Below are positions 11,476-21,317 of a DNA stretch of 64,000 bases, one piece after another. Origin of the DNA: Hepsetus odoe (Eukaryota; Chordata; Actinopteri; Characiformes; Hepsetidae); assembly GCA_017165825.1 (NCBI GenBank), contig CM029369.1, positions 157,403-221,402 of the forward strand, read 5' to 3'. The translations under genes were made by a program, and so were the position numbers. Within the stretch, counting starts at the first letter, position 1; the number at the start of each line of letters is the position of its first letter. The notes under the pieces were generated by a model. The model searched no databases. It saw only the letters and a list, made by a program, of their open reading frames with translations, and was not told where the DNA came from.

Positions 11476-11778
11476 AAATGCAAATAACTTTGGATTGTTA
11501 ACAGATTTCCCCACCGTGTCTGAAAGTTTCTACACTCACTGTCTATCTTGCGTTTCTTTGGTGTCATTTTCAGCGCTGTGATGAAATGTTTCTTTCCTTA
11601 ATTGTGTTTTGTAGAGGGACCGCCTTGATCAGCTCAGTAGCTTCACCTACAGTTAAACCTAGAAATGCAACACTGCCAGGTTTCATGTGCAGGACATATT
11701 CTGGTATATTTTTGGAATTTGCTCCGGGCCAATTAAAAATGGCTCGCGGACCGCAGTTTGGACACCCATGGATTAGAC

Positions 11779-12304
11779 GGACAGATGGATTATGTAGTAT
11801 AGTGGTAGAGAACCACCACTTCTGGTTTCTGGAAAAGCCCGCCTTGAATCAGAAGGAAAAGGATGGAAGATGACAGAAAATATCTACATTTTCCAGGTCT
11901 TTTTTTCTCTTTTTTGTTTTGTTTTCCATATGCGTTGAATTAATTTAACTTAGCTTCTTACTGTATGTTAAAAACAACAACAGCAACAATAACAGAAAGT
12001 TCTAAATTGGATGTTCACTTGATAAAAGAAGCTCAGATATTAGAAAATGTTCACATTAAAGTAGTTTAAAAGCAGATTAGCTTTAAAACCTTAAACAGTG
12101 TTTACTAAATTCAGTTTAAAACCAATTGGACATGGGGAAAAAAAACTTTGAACATTTTAAATAAAAAAATTACATTTTTATAGAAACTGATAGAATATAC
12201 AACATAACAATGTGAATTCCTATTTAATCCCTTGAATTAAATTTAGGATTAAATGAAAAAAAAAAATCCCAATTAAATGGAAAATTAAAAACTTTAGGAC
12301 TCAC
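11779..12304. other. No gene seen
   Basis: AT-rich unique-looking sequence between the hAT-like element and RTE copy A. A short SINE-like run (GTGGTAGAGAACCACCACTT) lies near 11803-11823. Confidence 0.5.
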
Positions 12305-12350
12305 ACTGACACATTCTTCTTCTTCTTCTTTTTCTTTCGGCTGCTCCCGT

Positions 12351-13559
12351 TTAGGGGTCGCCACAGCGGATCAACTGTCTCCATTTCTTCCTGTCTTTTG
12401 CATCTTCCTGCTTCAAACCGACCACCTGCATGTCCTCTCTCACCACATCCATAAACCTCCTCTTTGGTCTTCCTCTTCTCCTCTTTCCTGGCAGCTCCAT
12501 CTTCAACATCCTCCTTCCAATATAATCCTCGTCTCTCCTCTGGACATGTCCAAACCAACGCAACCTTGCTTCTCTAACCTTGCCTCCAAGACGTCTAACC
12601 TGATCTGTCCCTCTAATATACTCATTTCTAATCCTGTCCATCCTCGTCACACCCAACGCAAATCTCAGCATCTTTAACTCTGACACCTCCAGCTCCGCCT
12701 CCTGCCTTTTCGTCAGTGCCACTGTCTCCAACCCAAACAACATAGCTGGTCTCACTACTGTCCTGTAAACCTTCCCTTTTACTCCAGCTGGTACGCGTCT
12801 GTCACAAATCACTCCAGCCACTCTTCTCCACCCATTCCAACCAGCCTGCACTCTCTTCTTCACATCTCTTCCACACTTGCCATTACACTGAACTGTTGAT
12901 CCCAAGTATTTAAACTCCTCCACCTTTGTTACCTTCACTCCCTGCATTCTAACCACGCCACTTTCCTCCCTTTCATTCACACTCATGTATTCTGTCTTTG
13001 CCCTACTCACTTTCATTCCTCTCCTCTCTAGAGCATATCCCCATTTCTCCAGGTTCTCCTCAAGCTGCTCCCTACTCTCACTACAGATCACAATATCATC
13101 AGCAAACATCATCGTCCACGGAGACTCCTGTCTAACCTCGTCCGTCAACCTGTCCATTACTATTGCAAACAAGAATGGGCTCAGTGCTGATCCTTGATGT
13201 AATCCAACATCTACCTTAAATGCATCTGTTACTCCCACTGCAGATCTCACCACTGTTACACTGCCATCATACATATCCTGAACTACTCTCACATACTTCT
13301 CTGTAACACCAGACTTCCTCATACAAAACCACAACTCCTCTCTAGGCACCCTGTCATATGCGTTCTCCAAATCCACAAAGGCACAATGCAGCTCCTTCTG
13401 ACCTTCTCTGTACTTCTCCATCAACACCCTCAGAGCAAACATTGCATCTGTGGTGCACTTTCTCGGCATAAAACCATACTGCTGTTCACTGATCCTCACC
13501 TCTTTTCTTAACCGAGCTTCCACTACTCTTTCCCATAACTTCATGGTGTGGCTGATCAA
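12351..13559 (-). pseudogene. RTE copy A reverse transcriptase portion
   Basis: A 402-codon open frame covers most of the [17 protein letters not shown], motif A (AFVDLENAYDRVP), [15 protein letters not shown], the catalytic FADD motif (MFADDIVI, coded near 13086-13110), then a long C-terminal region ending in KKWRQLIRCGDP. Its N-terminal part is cut off by the LINE inserted at 13581. This is a mobile-element gene, not a host gene. The RT frame is unbroken here, in contrast to copy B. Confidence 0.85.
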
Positions 13560-13580
13560 CTTTATCCCTCTATAGTTACT

Positions 13581-14335
13581 GCTTAATGCCTACACACCTA
13601 ATCGCCCACTTAGATCCCAGAATAAAGATCTCCTAATTGTCCCTCCATAATTAAATGTATAGGAGCACGAGCTTTCAGTTACAGGGCCCCTAGATTGTGG
13701 AACAGCTTGCCTGCTTCTGTACGGGTTAGGGTTAGGGTTAGACTGATTCAGTCTCAGTCTTTAAATCACAGCTGAAGACTTACTTCTTTAGTTGATCTTA
13801 CCCGCACCAATCACCATAGTGCACCATTACTAATGTCGCTGGTGCTGCTGTACATGCCATCGCACTGTATTGTTTTATTTCTGCGTCTGTCACTACTGGA
13901 TCCTGCTCATTACTGACCCCCTCATTCCATTTCTCTCCCCACATGTCCGGGGGGGCCTGCTGTGGTCATCACCTGAGTCCAATGCCAAGCTACCATCTGG
14001 TCTGTGTGATGCATCTGATGCGCCAAGGGACCCTGGCGGCTCATTGGTACCTGTAAGCAACTTGGGACTCCTCACTGATCCTGGAGTTTAAAACTAAACT
14101 AACTCTGTACTGTTAGTAGACCCAAGGGGGTTGGGTAGCCGGTTGACCTTGGACCCTCAGAGGTTTTTTTTCTCCACATAGTGGAGTTTTGGTTCCTCTC
14201 CTCCGTAGTCGTCCGGCTTTAACATCTATCACTGTAACCTGTTCCACCATCCATCACCATTGTGAAGTGCTTTGGGGCAACTGTGTTGTAAAAGGCGCTA
14301 TATAAGAATAAATTGAATTGAATTGAATTGAATTG
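13581..14335 (+). mobile_element. 5'-truncated LINE inserted in RTE copy A
   Basis: It is flanked by the 7-bp duplication AGTTACT (13574-13580 and 14336-14342). The translated start has NKDLLIVP and GARAFSYRAPRLWNSLP, a C-terminal block of the CR1/L2/Rex superfamily. The 3' part carries GTAGACCCAAGGGGGTTGG and GGCGCTATATAAGAATAAA, ending in four or five AATTG units. Three GGGTTA units lie at 13725-13742. RTE copy B shows the unoccupied site (TAGTTACTACAG near 53137). Confidence 0.9.
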
Positions 14336-14344
14336 AGTTACTAC

Positions 14345-16105
14345 AGCTCTGTGCATCACCCTTATTCTTGAAGATCGGTACCAGTACACTTCGTCTCCAC
14401 TCCTCAGGCATCTTCTCACTTGTCAAGATTGTGTTAAACAATCTGGTCAGAAACTCAACTGCCATCTCCCCTAAACATCTCCATGCTTCCACTGGTATGT
14501 CATCTGGTCCAACAGCCTTTTCCATTCTTCATCCTCTTCATCGCTGCCCTTACTTCCATCTTGTTTATTTGCTGCACTTCCTGGTTAAGTCTTCTCACAT
14601 CATCCAGTCTTCTCTCTCTCTCATTTTCTTCACTCATCAGCTCCTCAAAGTTCTCCTTCCATCTGCTCAACACGCTCTGTTCACCTGTGAGTACGTTACC
14701 ATTTCTATCTTTAATCGCCCTGACCTGTAGCACATCTTTCCCAGATCTGTCTCTCTGTCTAGCCAATCTGTAAATGTCCTTTTCTCCCTCTTTACTGTCC
14801 AAACCTCTCATACAATTCACCAAACACTTTATCTTTGGCCTTCACCACTGCTTTCTTCGCCCTGCGGTTCATCTCCTTGTACACCTGTCTACTTTCTTCA
14901 TCTCTCTGACTGTCCCATGTCTTCTTTGCCTCCCTCTTCTTTTGAATACACTCCTGGACTTCTTGGTTCCACCACCAGGTTTCCTTATCCTCTTTCTTCC
15001 TTCCAGATGTCACACCAAGTACATTTCTAGCCGTCTGCCTGATCACTTCTGCAGTAGTTTCCCAGCAATCTGGTAGCTCTTCAACACCTCCCAGTGCCCG
15101 TGTTAACTCCTGCCTGAATTCCACCTTACAGTCCTCCTCCTTCAGCTTCCACCACTTGATCCTCGACTCTGCCCTCACTTTCCTCCTCTTCTTGACCTCC
15201 AAGGTCATCCTAAAGACCACCATCCTATGCTGTTTAGCTACACTCTCCCCTGTCACTACTTTGCAGTCTCTGATCTCTTTCAAACTGACCCTCCTGCGAA
15301 GAATATAATCCACCTGTGAGCATCTTCCTCCACTCTTATACGTCACCCTGTGCTCCTACCTCTTCTTAAAATAAGTATTAACTACAGTCATTTCCATCCT
15401 TTTTGCAAAATCTACAACCATCTGACCTTCAGCATTCCTCTCCTTGACACCATGCCTACCCATCACCTCCTCATCACCTCTGTTCCCTTCACCAACATGA
15501 CCATTAAAATCTGCACCAATCATCACTCTCTCTCCCCTGGGTACACTCTCTATCACTTCATCTAACTCACTCCAGAATTTTTCCTTCTCTTTCCTCTTAC
15601 AACCAACTTGTGGAGTAGAAGCACTAACAACATTCATTATCACACCTTCAACTTCCAGCTTCAAACTCATCACCCTCCCTGACACCCTCTTCACTTCCAA
15701 AACACTCTCCACATACTCTTCCTTCAGGATAACACCTACTCCATTCCTCCTTCCATCCACACCATGGTAGAACAGTTTAAACCCCCCTCCAATACACCTG
15801 GCCTTACTACTCTTCCATCTAGTCTCTTGCACACACAAAATGTCAACCTTCCTTCTCGCCATCATATCAGCTCATTCTCTACCTTTACCAGTCATGCTGC
15901 CAACATTCAAAGTCCCTACCCTCACTTCCACTCTCCTCTCCTTCTTTCTCTCCTTCTGCCTCTGGACATGCCTTCCTCCTCTTCTTCTTCTCCTTTGGCC
16001 AACAGTAGTCCAATTTCTACCAGCACCCTGTAGGCTTACAGCACTGATGATATTGACTTGGCAAAGTTTTACACCGGATGCCCTTCCTGACGTAACCCTC
16101 CCCAT
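14345..16105 (-). pseudogene. RTE copy A endonuclease and RT N-terminal portion
   Basis: Overlapping minus-strand frames (15872-16105, 15356-15865, 14792-15346, 14500-14823) give [37 protein letters not shown] and SQVDYIL, an apurinic-type endonuclease. A WWNQEVQECIQKKREAK linker and the GPDDIPVEAW start of RT follow. At least three frameshifts break it. It is the 5' part of the same element as the 12351-13559 frame. Confidence 0.85.
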
Positions 16106-16189
16106 TTACCCGTCTTGGGACCGGCACGAAGAAATACACTGGCTTGTGCATCCCTAGTGGCTGGGTTCATACTGACACATTCTTCATTT

Positions 16190-16829
16190 AAATATAAAAT
16201 AATATTTCTATAAAGGAAAAAAATATATTCACAAATTTTCTTTTTTTTTTAATGGATCCTTTTTGTGGCTACAAGAGGGAGACAAAGTGTCAATTGAGCT
16301 CCTCACTGAAATCAAAAAATCAAAACAATGAATTTAGTTTTGAACTGAGAGTCTCTTAATGAACAAGAGCTCCCAGCAGGTTTTAGATGTTAGATTCCAG
16401 TCTTTTTCGGCACTAATCTGTTTAGAGGTGAACAGAATATTATTCCACCCTGTTAAGTCCAGAAAGTTCAAACACATCAGAATTTGATTAGATTCCTATA
16501 ATTCTATTTTATTCTATTCTATAAAATTATATTATTGATGCAGAAACCATTTTCACATAATGGAAATACACCAACAGCACTAAAGAAAAAACAACACAAC
16601 TGAATGCAACTCCAAATATTTTAATAATTAAAAAAAAAAAAGAAGAAAACAGAGAAAAAAATCAGTTGTTATTTAGAAAGCTATCTTCTCTTTTGAAAAA
16701 AATAACTGAAACAAAGAAAAATGCTCTGAAATTGGAATTACAGGTGCAGTATGACAATTCTTTAAGCGAATTTTCTCACACTAAGAAAAACAGCAGTCGA
16801 ATTAAAAAAATGAAATCTCTGTCTCTACC
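16190..16829. other. No gene seen
   Basis: AT-rich sequence with homopolymer A and T runs. The open frame beginning at 16666 is lysine-rich low-complexity translation and runs into a SINE. Confidence 0.5.
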
Positions 16830-16925
16830 TCAGAGCAACCTACTGGTAAGGGCTATGAACCCACAATCTTCTGATCCTGTGGCCAACTCCCTAAACACTA
16901 GACCACCGCTTCCCACGTGTAATGT
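16830..16925 (-). mobile_element. SINE-T2/T3 head fragment
   Basis: The plus strand reads CAGAGCAACCTACTGGTAAG, then TATGAACCCACAATCTTC and CTAAACACTAGACCACCGCT, the reverse complement of the T2/T3 tRNA-like head. Confidence 0.65.
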
Positions 16926-16934
16926 TTGTGATAT

Positions 16935-17160
16935 ATGAGAAGGTGAACTGGACATAAGCTTGGAGAGATACTCGGAAGCAAGGCTTTAGGACTTTGTAAG
17001 TTAGCAGTAAAATTTTATAGTCAACGTGGAATTTCACAGGACGCCAGTGAAGTCTAGATAAAATCGGACTGATGTGATTGTTCTAAATCTAGTGAGAACT
17101 CTACCTGCTGCATTCTGGATTTCTGGACTGAGCGTTACAGTGGAGTAGAATAATCATTTA
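16935..17160 (-). mobile_element. L2-like LINE (family B) fragment
   Basis: It shares AATTTCACAGG, CCAGTGAAGTCTAGATAA, GATCTAG-like and CTGCTGCATTCTGGA strings with copies at 31250 and 60770. The reverse complement encodes the LINE C-terminal QNTAARVL-type block. Confidence 0.6.
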
Positions 17161-17283
17161 TTATCCCACGAATGAGAAATTCAGGTGTTACAGGGCTTTT
17201 TAACAGAAAGAACAAGAAAGAAAGAAAGAATATAAAAAACAAGGAAAGATATCCACATTCAGAGCTATAAACACATATGTATA

Positions 17284-17405
17284 CATTTACAGCATTTGGC
17301 AGACACTCTTATCCAGAGAGACGTCCATGTCCTGAGTACAGGGACAGTCCCCCCCTGGAGACACTCAGGTCCATAGACAAGTACCACCACTAAAACACCG
17401 CCACC
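17284..17405 (-). mobile_element. SINE-T1, internally deleted
   Basis: The tail TTTACAGCATTTGGCAGACA and body up to GGAGACACTCAGG are joined straight to the head remnant ACAAGTACCACCACTAAAAC. The middle, including the B box, is missing. Confidence 0.7.
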
Positions 17406-17419
17406 CTGTATTTTACACA

Positions 17420-17535
17420 TCTAAGGACCTCTGGCTCAAGAGGTTCCAGGTTCAAATCCCACCTCTGGCACTACCATCACTGGGTCCCTGAGCAAGACCC
17501 TGAACCCTGAGTGTCTCCAGGGGGGACTGTCTAGG
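17420..17535 (+). mobile_element. SINE-T1 partial copy
   Basis: CTCAAGAGGTTCCAGGTTCAAATCCC is followed by the T1 body to GGGGGGACTGTC. It lies beside the 17284-17405 copy in inverted orientation. Confidence 0.7.
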
Positions 17536-17869
17536 ACATTTTGTCCTGCTTGTTTCTCTGCCTTACTCAAAAACTGCAACACATTACTAAACATAATATG
17601 TTTAAAAATTTTGCCTCTACATTTTGATCATTTAAATCAACCTCAACACAACAACATGCAAAATGTAATAAGTGAGGCAAAAACTAGAGTTTCTTACATC
17701 ATTAACAATACAAACTCAGCATGATTATTAATGAATCATTAATGATTTTTTTCATTGACAATAAACACACAGAATCTGTTTCAGCTCGATCATGATTACC
17801 TATAACCAAAATCAAATCAGATCAATTAAATCATTTTAGATCAAAATCATAATCACATCAAATCAAATC
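17536..17869. other. No gene seen
   Basis: AT-rich sequence with degenerate ATCAAATCA-type repeats near 17800-17875. Confidence 0.5.
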
Positions 17870-17878
17870 ATAATTGAA

Positions 17879-18385
17879 TCACAGAACAGAAATGCAAAGA
17901 GCAAAGCTAAACATAAAAAGAGATTCAAAATTCTTCTTTGTCAACTTCATCACTTGTGGAACCCAGTCTGATCTTGAGTTCAGATCTGAAGATGGCATCC
18001 CATCATCACATGCCTTTGCGTACATTTTTCTTCCGTGTGTAAAATCTGGAACTGTGCTTTTGAGGATGTGATGAGCCGTTGGACCATCATTGTGAAACAC
18101 AGCAACAAACAAGGTGCACACAAACAAAGATACAAGAAAAAAACAGCAATGGGCACCATCATCATAGCAGATGCCAATATGGTCCCATCAAAATGTAGAT
18201 TGAACTGTAGCAGCTGTAATCCAGCGGTATGGAATGACAATAACATTTCCCATGTGGTCTGTTTGATCTGCAATCAGTGTAGAGTAACAGTAACTATCTT
18301 TAGCCAATTTACTACTTGAGCAGACAGAACGGGGAAGGGTGCCGCTGTGGAGAGAGACGCTTTCGGAGCAAACTGCAAAGCCCAC
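17879..18385 (-). other. Unassigned open region with hydrophobic segment
   Basis: Overlapping minus-strand frames (18188-18385, 17980-18273, 17879-18127) cover about 500 bases. One has a hydrophobic run (IAVFFLYLCLCAPCLLLCF), the next frame reads CTLFVAVFHNDGPTAHHI. The base texture differs from the surrounding AT-rich repeats and might be a decayed gene or exon. I recognise no family and see no convincing splice structure. Confidence 0.25.
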
Positions 18386-18424
18386 ACGGTTTAGTCCTTT
18401 GTTGTCTCTCGAGGCAGAAACATC

Positions 18425-19200
18425 TGCAAAAACACAAGATCAGAGTTAGAGATGGGAGCTTCTTGTAAATCTGTTCCACTGCTGCTACATAGTCATGAGG
18501 TTCACTGTCTTCTGGTAATGGAAGTAAAGTGGCAGGGTTAAGGTTAGTGCAGTGTTTAATGGTGACACTTGGTGTACATTATATTTCAACCATCTTGCAG
18601 CTGAAAGGTGGGCTGAGCTGTGGTCCTGTAAGAGAAGAGAAACTGCATGTGCCACAGCTCAAACAAAGACCTTCCCCCGCTCCCGTGGACGTAACGGTAC
18701 GCCCACATAAGACAGAAGGAGATTAAAAAGTAAAAAAATGAAATCTGTCCTAGGGTAATTTTTTTTTGCACAGAATATAAAGCAGAGTCAACTATAAATC
18801 TTTGTCCCTCAATTGTCAGTGTTAAATTTGGCATTCCCTTAAACCCTGGCCTTGATCCAGTATGTAGGCTGTTGTGTGTGTACACTGTGTATTTGTGGGT
18901 GTCAGTTGGTGTGCAGGTGTACAAGTTTATAAACATAAATATGAATTAGAATCATACGACCTGATCGCCACTCCCTCTGAGACATCCCTTTCCCCCGCCT
19001 CCTCCTGTCAATCGCTTCCTGCCTAGTGCCAGTTACTGCCACTGCATCCCCCATCATGGTTGTTTCCTGGTCCACGATGAACTTGATCATGTCCTCGGAT
19101 CGAACTGATCAGACGTTCCTCTGCCCAGTGATGCACCACAGATGAAACATCCACTGTATTGTATTGTGAAACATTGTAGTTGTTGTGTCAGGTGATGTAG
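18425..19200. other. No gene seen
   Basis: Unique-looking sequence. Short frames at 18586-18936 and 18902-19090 show no domain. Confidence 0.4.
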
Positions 19201-19220
19201 GTGTGGTCGCACTAGCACCA

Positions 19221-19767
<547 letters not shown>

Positions 19768-19900
19768 TAACGGTTCTGTACCAGTAGAGGGCGCCCTGCT
19801 CTGACTGTGCACGCATTGGGTGCCAGGTGTGCCTCATCGGGGCTGGCATTTTAAGCCCAAATGAATCAGAGCAGGGCGCTGGTCATTCTGTGTGCATACC
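19768..19900 (+). mobile_element. LTR fragment related to the 5936-10264 element
   Basis: TGTAACGGTTCTG is followed by CAGTAGAGGGCGCCCTG, GCCAGGTGTGCCTCATCGGG and TTTTAAGCCC-AAATGAATCAG. This is the same order of motifs as the solo LTR at 26830. The right edge is uncertain. Confidence 0.6.
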
Positions 19901-20129
19901 TTCGTGTTTATTTATGTATCTGAAGAACAGATTATATGTGAAGGTCTTGGCCCATTTAGCCTTTAAATACTAATAAAAAAAGTTAATCAAATCAATGTTT
20001 AAAATCAGTTTTGACAGAATCGGATAACCAGTCCTGCTACAACAGAGGTGTTGTTTTCAGTTCCAATGTTTTTCAGTCACTCATAAGCAGGAAGTGATTC
20101 CATCTCTGTTTTCTCCCTGAGCCACTGTC

Positions 20130-20350
20130 TGTAGAGTGTTTCATGGACTAGGCACCACAATCTGAAGGTCATAGGTTCAATTTGCAGACCAGTAGGTTCG
20201 CTTAATCAAGGTACTGTCCCCATAACTGCTCCCCAGGTGCTGGATATGGCTGCCCCCTGCTGGACAGTCTGTAGGTTAACTACAGAGGCTGTATTACATT
20301 GCAGTGCTGTGTGTTCACAAACACAAACAGTGGCTTTCACTTCAATTTAG
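20130..20350 (+). mobile_element. SINE-T2 copy, diverged
   Basis: A B-box-like CATAGGTTCAATTTGCAGACC is followed by AGTAGGTTCGC, AAGGTACTGTCCCC and GCTGCCCCCTGCTGGACAGT, with CACTTCAA at the end. The order matches T2. Confidence 0.5.
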
Positions 20351-20414
20351 GCTCTTTCTATTGTAGGTCTGTTCTGATTTGCTGTCTTTGTTTAAAAACT
20401 GAATTAACTGTATT

Positions 20415-20420
20415 TTTATT
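20415..20420 (-). terminator. Candidate polyadenylation signal of the chst6-like gene
   Basis: The minus strand has AATAAA in the context TTCAAAATAAAAATACAG, about 0.9 kb after the stop codon. The same context is kept at the end of the duplicated 3' region (about 34370-34385), which supports it as a transcript end. Confidence 0.4.
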
Positions 20421-21317
20421 TTGAAAAAGGTTAGGGTTAGGGTTTTCATTTTTTCATGATGTGGGCCCATTAATGAGTGACCAGGACAAGTGCTGATCAA
20501 AAGTGTGTAGATCTGCTTTAGGGTCAGTCAAGTTCATGCAGGCCAGGTTTCCTTTGTAAACAGAACAAGCACAAATCACACCACCTGTCTACCTGGAGGC
20601 AATTATAGTATTCAATTCGATTTATTCTTGTATAGCACCTTTTACAACACAGTGTCCCCAAGGCACTTTACATTGATGGTCGATGATGGAACAGGTCACA
20701 GTAATAGATGTTAAAGCCGGACGACTACGGAGGAGAGGAACCAAAAACTCCACTATGTGGAGAAAAAAAAAACCTCTGAGGGTCCAAGGTCAACCGGCTA
20801 CCCAACCCCCTCGGGTCTACTAACAGTACAGAGTTAGTTTGGTTTTAAACTCCAGGATCAGTGAGGAGTCCCAAGTTGCTTCCAGGTACCGATGAGGTAA
20901 TATATGATAGTAATTATCAGGGGTGCTGACATCCTCCAAACTGATCATGTTCAGTGTGCTTGCTGCAAAGTGTGTGAGCAAACAGTTTTTTAGTCTCAGA
21001 TCTCAATTGTAAGGAGAGAAGACTGGTTCCTCTTAATTTCTACTTTTTTATAATAAATTATATTTAAAGATTATATACATATGTTGTCAACAGTATGATT
21101 CATCAAAGTTTGCCCATTTTTTAATCATTTTTGGGCAGAAAATAATGTCAAATCTTTAAATACTTATGAAAATACACCCCAAACCCTTTATACACTTTCT
21201 TATGCACAAAGTGCCATTATGTCCTGAAAATATTACAAAAAACTTTTCACTGGAATCATTTTTTTTCTGGTCATTTGAGTGGGTCATCAAGTTTTCACCT
21301 AAAACAGATGTTATACC
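20421..21317 (-). other. Probable 3' UTR / downstream region of the chst6-like gene
   Basis: It follows the stop codon on the minus strand. Its sequence, including the last codons, is duplicated on the plus strand at 33258-34400. It is interrupted by a LINE 3' end at 20610-20905. UTR status is inferred, as no transcript data are available. Confidence 0.5.
20610..20905 (-). mobile_element. LINE 3' end inserted in the chst6 downstream region
   Basis: It is the reverse complement of the 3' part of the LINE at 13581-14335: TTTATTCTTGTATAGCACC, CAAGGCACTTTACATTGATG, CAACCGGCTACCCAACCCCC and CAGGATCAGTGAGGAGTCCC are all shared. The homologous region at 34150 lacks it. Confidence 0.8.

Larger units (their letters stand above)
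4408..11770. mobile_element. hAT-like DNA transposon, filled by nested retroelements
   Basis: The left end reads CTGGGGTGTCCAAACT (4408-4423). The right end, reverse complemented, reads CATGGGTGTCCAAACT (11755-11770); 14 of 16 bases match. Both ends are flanked by the same 8-mer GATTAGAC (4400-4407 and 11771-11778), the 8-bp duplication expected of hAT elements. TIRs starting CAGGGGTGTCCAAACT are typical of Charlie-like hATs. Removing the nested L2 and LTR elements leaves only about 0.5 kb, with no transposase, so it is a non-autonomous or deleted copy. It inserted next to a GATA-type simple repeat. Confidence 0.75.
12320..16170 (-). mobile_element. RTE LINE copy A, full length, interrupted
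   Basis: A 15-bp target duplication ACTGACACATTCTTC flanks it (12305-12319 and 16171-16185). On the minus strand it runs from the 5' end (CACTAGGGATGCACAAGCC near 16142-16160) through endonuclease and reverse transcriptase to CAGCCGAAAGAAAAAG and a short GAA-rich tail. It is about 3.1 kb once the 755-bp insertion at 13581-14335 is removed. The protein class is the RTE type that automated annotation often calls craniofacial development protein 2-like. Confidence 0.9.
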
